NCBI RefSeq assembly: GCF_019393635.1
Contig: NC_057862.1
Location: 676,512,314 to 676,576,313, forward strand
DNA: 64,000 nucleotides
Direction of reading: 5' to 3'
Source: Dromiciops gliroides
Taxonomy: Eukaryota; Chordata; Mammalia; Microbiotheria; Microbiotheriidae
Part shown: piece after piece, positions 54,946-64,000 of the stretch
Layout of the letters: every line of letters starts with the position of its first letter
How positions within the stretch are numbered: the first letter of the stretch is position 1
Notes under the pieces: generated by a model
Database searches by the model: none
What the model saw: the letters and a program-made list of their open reading frames with translations, nothing else
Told to the model about the DNA's origin: nothing
Program-made: the position numbers and the translations under genes

Positions 54946-55799
54946 CCTTGGCTTTCCTTATCAGCTCATTTTGAGTTTATTATTCCTGACACTATCCTTA
55001 TAAGGAACTTGCTAGGCCTTCATATTCAGCCTCCTTTCCGGCCTTTGTTTTCTTCTGTATATAGGACAGACTTATGACCTTCTGTCCACATCCATTCAAA
55101 ATTTAAGTTTTTGGTGAGTTCTCTAAGCGCCCACACTGGTCTCTTAAGATGGCTCTTGTTTTTCATCCTCACTGGAATTTCTTCCCTTTAGGTCTTCAGA
55201 AGTTTATTCTTGAGAATTCACCAGCCCTCATGGGAGACTTTCCCCAGTTAGTCCATGGGATTCTACCTATCTTTCCTCTGAACTCATTGAAATCTGCCTA
55301 CAATCTAGGGTGCATGGCAAACTGTGCCTAGCTTTCTTCTCCTCAATCACAAACTCTAGAAAAGAATGGTCAGTTTTGTTACTCTCAAGGTTCTCATAAT
55401 TTCCAGCTCAACAAAAAGTTCTTCCCTATTGACAAGAGTCAGAGATTAGGATTTCCCGTTGATGTTTTCTCCAACTTTTGATGAATTAAATCATCATTAA
55501 GAAAAATCAAAATGTTATTAGCTACTCTGCTTTTGGCAGGGAGAAAGGCCCAGCAGATGTCTGGTCCTCCATTACTATCAGTGTTTTTCTTATGATCTGT
55601 TTTCCATACTCCTCATCTATTTCTTCTTTCTGTCACAGTGACTCATAGTACAACTTGATGAAAAAAATTGCTTCTGTTCCTCCCTCCATTGATTTTCACC
55701 CAAATGTTCATCATAGTTCTGTCCCTGGTTCCTGAATTTTGTTTGTATGACTATATCTTTTTAGAATATCATTTTACTACACCCTTCTCCTTTTCCATC
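54946..55799. other. Unassigned, CR1-like fragments
   Basis: CCCTCATGGGAGACTTTCCCC and similar text suggest old LINE sequence, but no family could be fixed. No gene. Confidence 0.3.
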
Positions 55800-56130
55800 A
55801 ATAAGCATTTGAGTTTTTAAATTTGTATTTATTTTAATTTATGGAATAAAACAAGCATTTCCATAACATAGTATAATAAAAAATGCACTTGAAACTACAA
55901 ATCTATTGCATACAACTTGGATTTTAAAAAATATATAATAAAGTTATCATATAGAGAAAAAAAGAAAACAAAACTTTTGCAACAAATATATCTAGTCAAG
56001 CAAAATGAATTCCCACATTGGCCATGTCCAAAATGACATATTTCATTCTGCCTTTTAGTACATCCCCTCTCTGTCAGCAATTGTGGACAGCATTCTTCAT
56101 CACTGGTCCTTTGAAATCATGGCTGATCAT
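55800..56130 (-). repeat. L1 LINE 3' UTR, antisense
   Basis: TCTAGTCAAGCAAAATGAATTCC, CACATTGGCCATGTCC, CATTCTTCATCACTGGTCC. Confidence 0.75.
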
Positions 56131-57995
56131 TGATAATGAGTATTTATCAAATAGCTACCATATTAACCTGCACCAGGTACTTTGGCAGGTGCTAAAGGTA
56201 CAAAGACAAGAATTAAACATACCCTGCCTTCAGGGACTATTTTTATCAATGAATGCATCTATAGGTGTGGTAAAAAGTATGCCAGTTTTTGAAGGACCAC
56301 CCTTTCGGAGAGGAGACTGTGAGGAACGGTAGTGCACTCCACCTCCGTCTGTTAGGCACTCCACTTCCAGGGTGCGAGCTTAAAAGGCAAGGAGAGAACA
56401 GAAGTGAGGTCTTTGGTCCACTCTACTTGTCCGCTGGTTGCGCTGCACTCACAGACGCTTACTGAAGTGCAACTTGGCCCGGTTCGCTGTAACAGCACGT
56501 GCTTGACGTGGCTCTCAGCTTCAGAGGTGGGCTTGGGTTTTTTGGTGAGCCCTATACAGGTTTTTGGTGAGTTTTATACAGAATATAGACTAAGCTTAGA
56601 TTTAAGACTATTTGTTTGTATTTCTACTTTCCTATCTCTTTAATCAACATCACCTTGTAATTTCCAAACAATAAAAGCGCTAACTAGAGACCAGAGGCTT
56701 CTTCCACTTACTAGTCTGGGAGATAAATAAGGGAAAGGTTAAAAGGGGAGGTTAATGCTCTAGTATCCAATTTTAAATCTCACATAGGTATAAACAAAAT
56801 AAACACAAGTGATTTTATGGGGGAGGATGTAGGGTAGAGAAGGTTTCATATAGAAGAACTTTTAAGTCAAGTCTTGAAGAAGATTAAGAATTCTAAGAGT
56901 AGAGGTGAAGGTAAAGAGTCTTCCAGGCATGGAGGAGAGCAGTGTGGAGGCATATGGATAGGAAATGGAATACAATGTATGAGGAACAGTAAGATCAGCT
57001 TGAGTAGGCTTCAAAATCTATGAAGGGGAATAATATGTAATAAGGTCAAAAGAATAGATTGGGGCCAGGTTGTGAAAGGCTTTAAAGGGCAGAGGAGTTG
57101 ATATTGAGTTCTAGAGGTAATAGGGAGCTACTGAAATTTATAGAGAAGGGGAGTGATACGGTCAGACATTTGTAACACTTTGGCAGCTGTTGGAGGAAGG
57201 ATTAGAGTAGGGAGAGACTTGAGGCAGGGAGACTAATCAAGGGGCCACTGCAACAGTCTAGGAAAGAGATGATGAGGTCTTGAAGTGAAATGGTAGCTTA
57301 GTAGGTAGAAGGAGAGGACAGATGTGCCACATGTTGTAGGTGTAATACATAGGCTATATACATAGGGGAGAGTGAGAGTTGGGGATGACACCAAGGTTAT
57401 AGATGTGAGTAACTGGAAGGATGTTGCTGCCCTTAACAGAAGTTTGGGAGAGAGGTGGATTTGGAGGGCAAAATAATGAGTTTTGTTTCAAATGCGTTAA
57501 CTCTGAGATGCCTCTGAGTCATGCACTTCAAAATTTCCAATAAGCCAAGGAGAGATATTAGAGCTGGATCAATATCTGGGAGTTATCTGCAAAGAAATAA
57601 AAGTTAAATCCAAATGAGATGGTAGAGACTGGGAAAAGATAACTAGGACCAAGATAGAACACTGCATGACAGAGATGAAGAACCAGCAAAGGACGCTGAG
57701 AAGGAATGGTCAGACTAGTTGGCCAAAAACTGGGAGGGAGCCATGAAATGAGAACACTGGAAGGAGAGAATAGCCCCCATTGAGGACAGAGCAGTCAGTA
57801 GTGTCAATGATGCAGAGATGACAAGGACAAGAAGGACTGAGATAATACATTAGTCTAGTGAATTTAGAGATCATTGATAACTTTGGGAACTTTGATTTCA
57901 GTTGAGTGATGAGGTTAAAAGCTAGAAAAGAGCAAGAGGTTATACACATCTTGCTACTGGTCTGCCCAAAGTTTGCCAGACACACAAACGGTCCA
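56131..57995 (-). repeat. Long L2 LINE, antisense, split by LTR C
   Basis: Left part GCACCAGGTACTTTGGCAGG and CCTTCAGGGACTATTT. Resumes after the LTR with CAGGCATGGAGGAGAGC, GTTGTGAAAGGCTTTAAAGG, AATAGGGAGCTACTG, GGGAGAGACTTGAGGCAGG, AACAGTCTAGGAAAGAG. Confidence 0.82.
56266..56784 (+). mobile_element. Solo LTR of an endogenous retrovirus (LTR C)
   Basis: A 519-bp element starting TGTGGTAAAAAG and ending AAATCTCACA, with exact 4-bp TSD TAGG at 56262-56265 and 56785-56788, inserted in an antisense L2. It has a CG-rich U3/R-like part (56290-56520) and AATAAA at about 56670 (CAAACAATAAAAGCGC). No internal retroviral sequence remains. Confidence 0.85.
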
Positions 57996-58184
57996 TATTC
58001 TATTATATGACCATTAACTCAAGGTTAAATATGTTAAATATGTCTTATCTTTCTCCCAGAGTGTCCACCAAAGAACCACGGAGGTCTCCTTCAACCTGCC
58101 CTGAAATTCCCACCCATTGAGTCGATGATTATTTAGGCAACAAAGGTAGGGTGTTGATTCCAGAGACCCTCCTATTGATTAGTA
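57996..58184. other. Unassigned DNA
   Basis: Nothing recognised. Confidence 0.4.
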
Positions 58185-58560
58185 TATCAGCATTTCATTC
58201 ATTCAATAAATACTTATTGAATCCCTGATATGCGCAAGGTATTTTGAAAGCAATATGTTGTAGCAGAAAGAGTGATTTATTTTGGGGCAGAGTATCTGGC
58301 TTCAAACTGAAGGTGTGATAATGAGTAAGTCCCATAAGCATTTCAGTTTTCTCACATGTAAAAACAAGGAGATTGTGCTGGGGTGATATCTAAAAACCTT
58401 TCCAATTTTAAATTCTATGACCTGTGGAGAATATAAAGATATATACAACACAATTCTTGGCCTCAAGGAACTTACACTCTAGTAGATAAGATAAAACACA
58501 CAATACAAAGAAAGTAAAAGCATGATTGAAGTTAATTTCCTTTTTTTAATGCATGAAATA
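58185..58560 (-). repeat. L2 LINE, antisense, containing a MIR
   Basis: CATTCAATAAATACTTATTG at the left and CAAGGAACTTACACTCTAG at the right belong to one reversed L2. Between them (58262-58430) is a forward MIR with TTTCTCACATGTAAAAAC. Confidence 0.7.
58262..58430 (+). repeat. MIR SINE nested in L2
   Basis: AGAAAGAGTGATTTATTTTG start-like part, then CATTTCAGTTTTCTCACATG and TTTTAAATTCTATGACC. Confidence 0.65.
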
Positions 58561-58880
58561 AAATAGAAGGAAGGCCAGAAGGAATCAGAGCCATGTTGGT
58601 TCTGGGTCACATGGGCAAATTAAACATTTTCTCCTATTCCCACAAGCTCTCAAACCTCCCCAAAACAGAAATTATGACTCAATGATTAAGCAACTTCATC
58701 TATTACCATGGTCTAGGACACCAAGAAGCCAAAAGAAGGTTAAAAACAAACCCAAACCCAAGAACTGTTGCTCACTGAGCCTGAACTCACTCAATACCCC
58801 TCTCACACCTCTCCCACTACCACCAGTGAGTCTCTACTAGCAGACCCAAAGCCATGACACAGGTCTACACTGCAGCAAGG
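58561..58880. other. Unassigned DNA
   Basis: No gene or clear repeat. Confidence 0.4.
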
Positions 58881-59132
58881 TGGCACAGTGGGTAGAGTTC
58901 CAGGTTTAGAGTCAGAAAGACTCCTCTTCCTGAGTTCAAATCCTGTCTCAGACACTTACTAATTGTGTGACTCTGGGAAAGTCAACTTCATCCTGTTTCC
59001 CCAGTTCCTCATCTGTAAAATAAGCAAGAGAAGGAAATGGCAAAACACTTCAGTATCTCTGCTAAGAAAATCCCAAATGGGATCATTAAGAGTCAAACAC
59101 AACTGAAAAATGACTGAACAACCACATATCCC
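58881..59132 (+). repeat. MIR-related marsupial SINE, full length
   Basis: AAGGTGGCACAGTGGGTAG, CTTCCTGAGTTCAAATCC, AAGAGAAGGAAATGGCAAA, ending AAATGACTGAACAACC. Confidence 0.88.
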
Positions 59133-59990
59133 AGTCCCCCCTCCTTCCTTCTGGTGCCACAGAGATTCCAACTCCAGGCTGTGAAAGTTTCCCTGGGTCT
59201 TGAAAGCCAGCTTAGTCAAAGCCCTTCAAGATCCAAAACTGGACAGGGGCTGCAGCCCAGGAATACCCAAAATGCAAAGCAGGCTTTCAACTGCCAGTGC
59301 ATAGACAAAGTAACTGTCCATGTAATCACAAATACAGTCACACAACAGTGACAGGACACTACAACATCCTTCTATCAGTTTTGGAGAAGTCTAACAAAAA
59401 GATTTTTTTAAGGGAAAATATGAAGCTGAATAAATTTCTGGAGAAATTAGAGTTAAAAGACTTATGGCATCTTCTAAATGCTACTACAAAAACAAGCATA
59501 TTTGTAGGGGCACTGGATAGAGCATCAGCCCTGGAGTCAAGAGGACCTAAGTTCAAATCTGACCTCAGACACTTAACACTTACTAGCTGTGTGACCCTGG
59601 ACAAGTCACTTAACCCCAATTGCCTCACAAATTTTAAAAAAAAAATACAAACAAATTTGTATGTACCATATGAAATTTTAACAAAAATTGACCATGTACT
59701 AACTAGGACACAGAGAAATTGCAAACAAATGTAAAAAGGCAGAAATAATCAATACACCCTTGATAGTCTATAATGCAATAAGAACAGAAATTGGTTCAGG
59801 GACCACAAATGAAAGCTACATTTTTAACTTTCATTATATCCTTTTTTGTAAAGCAAGCTATACATACTCACACACATATAAAATACAGTATATAATCTAG
59901 ATATACAATTTCATGTACAATCCTCTTTTTCTGTCCTGTTGGGCAGATGGGCCCATTTTACTTTCTGCTTATTAAATTCAGAAAAAAATT
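59133..59990. other. Unassigned, LINE-endonuclease-like remnant around a SINE
   Basis: At 59680-59790 the plus strand reads KIDHVLTRTQRNCKQM and then, after a stop, an N-A-I pattern that loosely recalls the L1-type endonuclease segment with IDH and DHNA motifs. The match is weak. The rest shows nothing. Confidence 0.25.
59507..59648 (+). repeat. WSINE1-type SINE with a 5' deletion
   Basis: GGGG is followed directly by CACTGGATAGAGCATC, so about 12 bp of the 5' head are missing. Flanking ATATTTGTA and AAATTTGTA suggest a worn TSD. Confidence 0.88.
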
Positions 59991-60138
59991 AATAAAAATA
60001 ATTTAAAAGGCAAAGGAAAAATCATATGTTATATGTGGTGAGTATCATAAAATTTCTAAGAAAGAAAAGATCACTTCTGCCTGGGGTTATCTGAGGTCTC
60101 ATGAAAGACACTTCAGGGAGTCCTGAGCCTTGAATGTT

Positions 60139-60282
60139 TTTTTCTGTTTGTTTTTTGCGGGGCAATGAGGGTTAAGTGACTTGCCCAGGGTCACACAGCT
60201 AGTAAGTGTCAAGTGTCTGAGGCCAGATTTGAACTCAGGTCCTCCTGAATCCAGGGCCAATGCACCACCTAGCTGCCCCTGT
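60139..60282 (-). repeat. WSINE1-type SINE with TSD and deletion, antisense
   Basis: About 14 bp are missing before CACCACCTAGC. TSD CTTGAATGTT at 60129-60138 and 60285-60294. Confidence 0.92.
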
Positions 60283-60289
60283 CTTGAAT

Positions 60290-60572
60290 GTTAATAGGCA
60301 CATATGGTGGCAGAGGTATTTCTTTGAATAGAATAAGCAAAAACCCACAGCCAGGTTCTGGAAGAGGGATCTGGCTTGTGCTTGGCAGAAATAGGAGGAA
60401 AGGTAAAAAGACTCTTGTCACATTTGTTGTAGATGTTGGTGACTTCCATCCATGAAATCCTATCATAATCAGCTTGGAATGGGGGAGAGTTCTTTCCCTC
60501 TCCTTTGCCCTCATCCTTGAAAGTAGCCAAAATATCTTCTTTAAGGGTTTTGTTACTTTAAAAAAAAAAAAA
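60290..60572. other. Unassigned DNA
   Basis: Two overlapping minus frames of about 80 codons, unrecognised. Confidence 0.4.
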
Positions 60573-60582
60573 ACAAAGGGGA

Positions 60583-60730
60583 GGGGCAGCTAGGTGGTGC
60601 AGTGGATAGAGCACCGGACCTGAGTTCAAATCCGACCTCAGACACTTGACACAAGCTGTGTGACCCCAGGCAAGTCACTTAACCCCCATTGCCTCACTAA
60701 AAACAAAACAAAACAAAATAAAAAAAAAAA
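60583..60730 (+). repeat. WSINE1-type SINE with two internal deletions
   Basis: Missing about 15 bp between CACCGGA and CCTGAGTTC, and about 8 bp before AGCTGTGTG. Flanks CAAAGGGGA and CAAAGAGA suggest a worn TSD. Confidence 0.9.
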
Positions 60731-60759
60731 CCCAAAGAGACTCCTTCCCCCTCTCCACC

Positions 60760-61500
60760 CAATTGGTTTTATTGATTTAGGCATAACTTTCAGTATGGAA
60801 AATCCTTCTACCAGCGCAAATTGGCAACTCATCAGAAACTTAGAGAACTGCTGGCAGAGAGGGGTGGGCTGGGTCATGTCATATGAGAAACAACTGAAAC
60901 ACCTGGAATTTCGTTTAGAGCGGAGAAAATTGGAATAGGGGCACGAGTACTGTCTCTAAATCTTTGAAAGGAAGGAATAAATAAATGTATTTGGTGTTTC
61001 TCCAGAGAGTAGAACTAGGATCACTGGATTTTGGAGAGGGAAAGATTTTTCACATAGCATAAGGATGAATTTTCTAACAGAATAGTTCACATGGAATCTG
61101 AATACTATTTTCATTTATGTTGTTGTTTTTTTAGTTTCTATTTCTTCTTTCTCATGTTTTTTCCCTTTCTTTTGGTTCTTCTCTTTTAACATGACTAATG
61201 TAGAAATATGTTTAATATGAATGTAATGTATAACCTATATCAGATTGCTTGCTAGCTTCGAGCGTGGGGAGGGAAGGGAGGATGGGAGAAAAATTGAGAA
61301 GTCAAAATCTTACAAAAATGAATGTTGAGAACTATCTTTACATGTAATTGAAAAAAAAGATAAAATACTAAGGGGAAAAAAATAACGGAATAGTTCACCC
61401 AAGGAATGGCCTACTTTTTAAAGTAATGCGTTCCCTGTCACTGGAAATACTTAAACAGAGGCCTGTCAGGGCTTCTGTATAGAAGATTCTTCTTAAAAAA
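60760..61500 (+). repeat. CR1/L3 LINE 3' end split by a short L1
   Basis: AGCGGAGAAAATTGGAATAG, TAGAACTAGGATCACTGG, GATGAATTTTCTAACAG on the left. After the L1, GGAATGGCCTACTTTTTAAAG and TCACTGGAAATACTTAAAC continue the element. Confidence 0.8.
61091..61382 (+). mobile_element. Short 5'-truncated L1 with TSD in CR1/L3
   Basis: L1 3' UTR only: GACTAATGTAGAAATATG, TATAACCTATATCAGATTGC, ACATGTAATTGAAAAAAAAG. TSD TAACAGAATAGTTCAC (61075-61090) and TAACGGAATAGTTCAC (61383-61398), one mismatch. Confidence 0.9.
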
Positions 61501-61539
61501 AATAAACATGAATTGTAATTATTTTTATTATTATCAAAA

Positions 61540-62060
61540 TTTGTCATCCACTCATGATGCATTGTCATTATTTAAATTAAATTTTATTCTTTTATCAACA
61601 AAAACCTGCTTTCTTTTTCTCCTCCCATCCTTCCTCCCACATTGAGAAAGGAAGAATAAAATCCCTGTTACGAACATGCATAGCTAAGCAAAATGAATTC
61701 TTGCATAGGCCAGGTCCAAAAATAAATGCCTCATTCTGCACTGTCAGAAGGTGGGCAGCATGTTTTAACATGTCACTTCATTGATCAGTTCCTAAGTTTT
61801 TTAAAGCTGATTATCTTGACCATGTTGTTGTCAATATATAAATTGTTTTTACTGGTTCTGCTCACTTTCTTTTTCTTCAGTTCAAGCAAATCTTCCCAGG
61901 TTTTTGTAAAATCATCTCTTTCATAGTTTCTTACAGCACAGTTGTACTCCATCATATTCATATATCTTAACTTGCCCGGCCATTTCCTAATTGATGAGCA
62001 CCTCAATTTCTAATTCTTTACCACCAAAAAAGGCTACCAGAAATAGAAATGTTGTCCACA
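61540..62060 (-). repeat. L1 LINE 3' UTR and ORF2 end, antisense
   Basis: GCATAGCTAAGCAAAATGAA, GGTGGGCAGCATGTTTTAAC, CAAATCTTCCCAGG, GTACTCCATCATATTCATAT, then CCATTTCCTAATTGATGAGC. Confidence 0.85.
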
Positions 62061-62295
62061 TGGGTCTGTTTCTTTGTAGAGGGGATTTTGAGGAGGTCAG
62101 ACAAGATGACCTTTGGGCTTAGGCTTAGATGATTTCTGAATCTCAGTACCTACTTTTCCAAATCTTGGGATTCTTTAGTTCTAATTAAACAGCTAATAGG
62201 CACTGGGTGAACAGAACAATTGATGAGTGCTGCCCTCTATCTGCTGCCTAATAGGAGATACAAGGCAGGCAGCCATATTTTCAACAGAACTATGC
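62061..62295. other. Unassigned; CR1-like tip
   Basis: GAGGTCAGACAAGATGACC is reminiscent of the CR1/L3 3' tip. Nothing else. Confidence 0.35.
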
Positions 62296-62410
62296 ACACA
62301 CATAATAATAATGCATACAGTAATTACTCATACTACATGCAAGGCATTGGACTAGGTGTTGATGATACAAAGACAACAACAATCTACCCTCCACTGGATT
62401 AGGAGAAGAA
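62296..62410 (-). repeat. L2-like fragment, antisense
   Basis: GGCATTGGACTAGGTGTTG and GATACAAAGACAACAACAATC fit a worn reversed L2 end. Confidence 0.5.
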
Positions 62411-62813
62411 TAGTTTGTGGCCAGGGTTAGAAGTCAGTCTGTGTACAGGATTCATTTGGACAGTTAATGAATTCCAACAATGTACAAAACATTAGGATAC
62501 TTGCTTCTCCTCTCTCCCAACATACTTTCTCCTTCTCTCTATAGGTGATCCGCCCAGCTTCCATGAGTAGCAGTATTATCTAGGCAGATACCACTCCTAG
62601 ATCTGTCTCAGGATGAGGCAGCCTCACTCCTTGCCAAAGCTAACCCCTCTAACTTGCTCAAGCAATCCTATTCCATCCCATATCTAACAGATTTCCCCCT
62701 CTGTAATCCCTTATTCTTTCACTGATTTCCAATCTCTCCCTCTCTGATGGTTCATTTTTGCCAGCCTACAGACATGTCCATGTCTCTCTCATCCTTAAAA
62801 AACTCCCACTTAG

Positions 62814-62962
62814 GGGGCAGCTAGGTGGTGCAATTGATAAAACACCAAACCTGGATTCAGGAGGACCTGAGTTCAAATCCAGCCTCAGACACTTGACACT
62901 TACTAGCTGTGTGACCCTGGGCAAGTCACTTAACCCCCATTGCCCCGCAAAAAAAAAAAAAA
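62814..62962 (+). repeat. WSINE1-type SINE inside L2
   Basis: Full-length forward copy ending CCCCCATTGCCCCGC plus poly(A). No clear TSD found, although L2 coding sequence follows directly. Confidence 0.93.
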
Positions 62963-63015
62963 TCAATACGTGCAAAACTGAACTCACCATCTTTCCCTCT
63001 GATCTTCTCCCCCAT

Positions 63016-63053
<38 letters not shown>
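63016..63053. repeat. (AC)n microsatellite
   Basis: About 18 AC units within the L2. Confidence 0.95.
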
Positions 63054-63056
<3 letters not shown>

Positions 63057-63962
63057 CATCTTCCCTATTGCTGCAGACTAGGTCACCACCATCCTCCCAG
63101 TGCCTCAGGCTCACAACCTGGGAGTCATCCTGAATTCTTCACTATCTCTCACCACACTACCCCAACCAAGCTACCCCTGGCCTGTCAATTTCAACTTTAC
63201 AGCATCTCTTGTAGATTTCACCTCTGCAAAATCTCCCATCAATTTCACCTTTGCAGAACCTCTCAGATTCCCCCCTTTTCTCCCCTGATACTGCCCTCGG
63301 TCCCTGCCCCAATCGCCTCATGTCTGTATTATTGCAATAACTGCTGGAGGTTAGAGGGTCCTGCCTGCCTCAAGTCTCTCTACACTCCACTTTGTCCTCC
63401 ATTTAGCCACTAAAGTGATTTTCTTAAAACACAAGTCCAACCATGTCACCCCTCCACTCAATAATCTCCATTGACTGCATCTACGAGCAAATAGAAAAAT
63501 CTCCTTTTTGGCATTCAAAGCCTTCATATCCTAGCCCCCTCCTACCTTTCCAGTCTTTCTTCTTATACTTTACTCCCCAGTACGTATTCTTTGATCCACG
63601 ACACTGACTTGCTCGATGCTCTATGAACAAGGCACTACATCTCTTGATTCTGGGTATTTTCTTCAGTTGTCCCTATGCCTGGAACACTCTGCCTCCTCTG
63701 CTCCAACTACTGACCTCCCTGGCTTCCTTTAAGTCCTAACTAAAATCCTGCCTTCTCCTGAAAGTCTTCCTCAATTCCTCTTAATTCTAGTGCCTTCCCT
63801 CTGTTAATTATTTCCTTTTTATCCTGTATATAACTTACTTCATACATATTTATTTGCATGTTGTTTCCCCCATGAGATTATAAACTCCTTGAGGGCAGGG
63901 ACTGTCATTTGCCTCTTTTTGTATCATTGTACTTAACACAGTGCCTGACACGTAGTAGGCAC

Positions 63963-64000
63963 TTTTTTGTTATTCAGTTGTTTTCAGTCATGTATGACTC
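63963..64000 (-). repeat. Start of a MIR-related SINE, antisense, cut by the window end
   Basis: TTTTTGTTATTCAGTTG and TTTTCAGTCATGTATGACTC match the reversed 3' end of the family at 43087. Confidence 0.7.

Larger units (their letters stand above)
62411..63965 (+). repeat. L2 LINE, RT C-terminal half and 3' UTR, with SINE
   Basis: Forward L2. GTGCAAAACTGAACTCACC and AACCTGGGAGTCATCCTGA encode the RT C-terminal segment. The 3' UTR is well kept: AGATTATAAACTCCTTGAGG, then CAGTGCCTGACACGTAGTAG. Where the 5' end lies between 62411 and 62760 is unclear. It contains a SINE (62814) and an (AC)n run (63016-63053). Confidence 0.82.

Noticed and set aside
54553..55077. 174-codon plus frame rich in Ser, Leu and Cys
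   Set aside because: Translation of the TCTG/TCTC microsatellite.
20202..56784. Intact provirus
   Set aside because: Each LTR stands alone, with target duplications directly at both ends and no gag, pol or env sequence between or beside them.
1..64000. CRISPR arrays, operons, prophage or bacterial features
   Set aside because: The dispersed SINEs with TSDs, L1/L2/MIR and microsatellites show this is mammalian nuclear DNA; spaced direct-repeat arrays were not seen.

Overview
This window looks like non-coding genomic DNA from a marsupial, most likely an Australian one (Australidelphia). The main evidence is 27 copies of one short tRNA-derived SINE. It begins GGGGCAGCTAGGTGG, carries a B-box-like GAGTTCAAATCC, and ends TTAACCCCAATTGCCTCAC plus poly(A). 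I recognise this as the WSINE1 type of Australian marsupials. The SINE that I associate with American opossums, whose 3' part includes ACCAATACACAGTATTG, was not seen. Older repeats (L2, MIR/THER, CR1/L3, RTE) and marsupial-type L1 fragments make up most of the rest. The species cannot be fixed from the sequence alone.

No complete protein-coding gene can be supported. The one strong gene-associated feature is a CpG-dense promoter region at about 33.1-34.26 kb. It holds seven CCAAT boxes within 430 bp, GC boxes, a palindromic CACGTG E-box and a TGACGT half-CRE. On the minus strand it has a good splice donor (CAG then GTGAGG, exon end at 33367). This is best read as exon 1, probably untranslated, of a gene running leftwards; the 33 kb to its left would then be mostly intron. 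A divergent plus-strand transcript is possible but weak. I cannot name the gene.

Layout: 0-33 kb is a mosaic of L2, MIR, CR1/L3, eight plus-strand or minus-strand SINEs with clear target-site duplications (TSDs), one solo LTR (20.2 kb), and repeat-poor intervals at about 5.0-6.6, 11.1-12.4, 21.5-22.6 and 28.7-29.5 kb. From 34.3 to 64 kb repeat density rises: an RTE-type LINE with recognisable reverse-transcriptase sequence (37.3-39.25 kb, split by two SINEs), a 2-kb L1 3' end with flanking TSD (44.18-46.18 kb), a nested L1/L2/SINE stack (49.1-51.15 kb), two more solo LTRs (48.1 and 56.3 kb), a CR1/L3 split by a short L1 with TSD (60.8-61.5 kb), and an L2 running to the end of the window.

The open reading frames are nearly all translations of repeats or chance frames. 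The recurring peptide SDLPRVTQLVSVKCLR is simply the antisense translation of the SINE. I found no new functional system. The most useful leads are the CCAAT-rich promoter, the solo LTRs with intact TSDs, the nested insertion histories, and a few unrecognised open frames in repeat-poor DNA.
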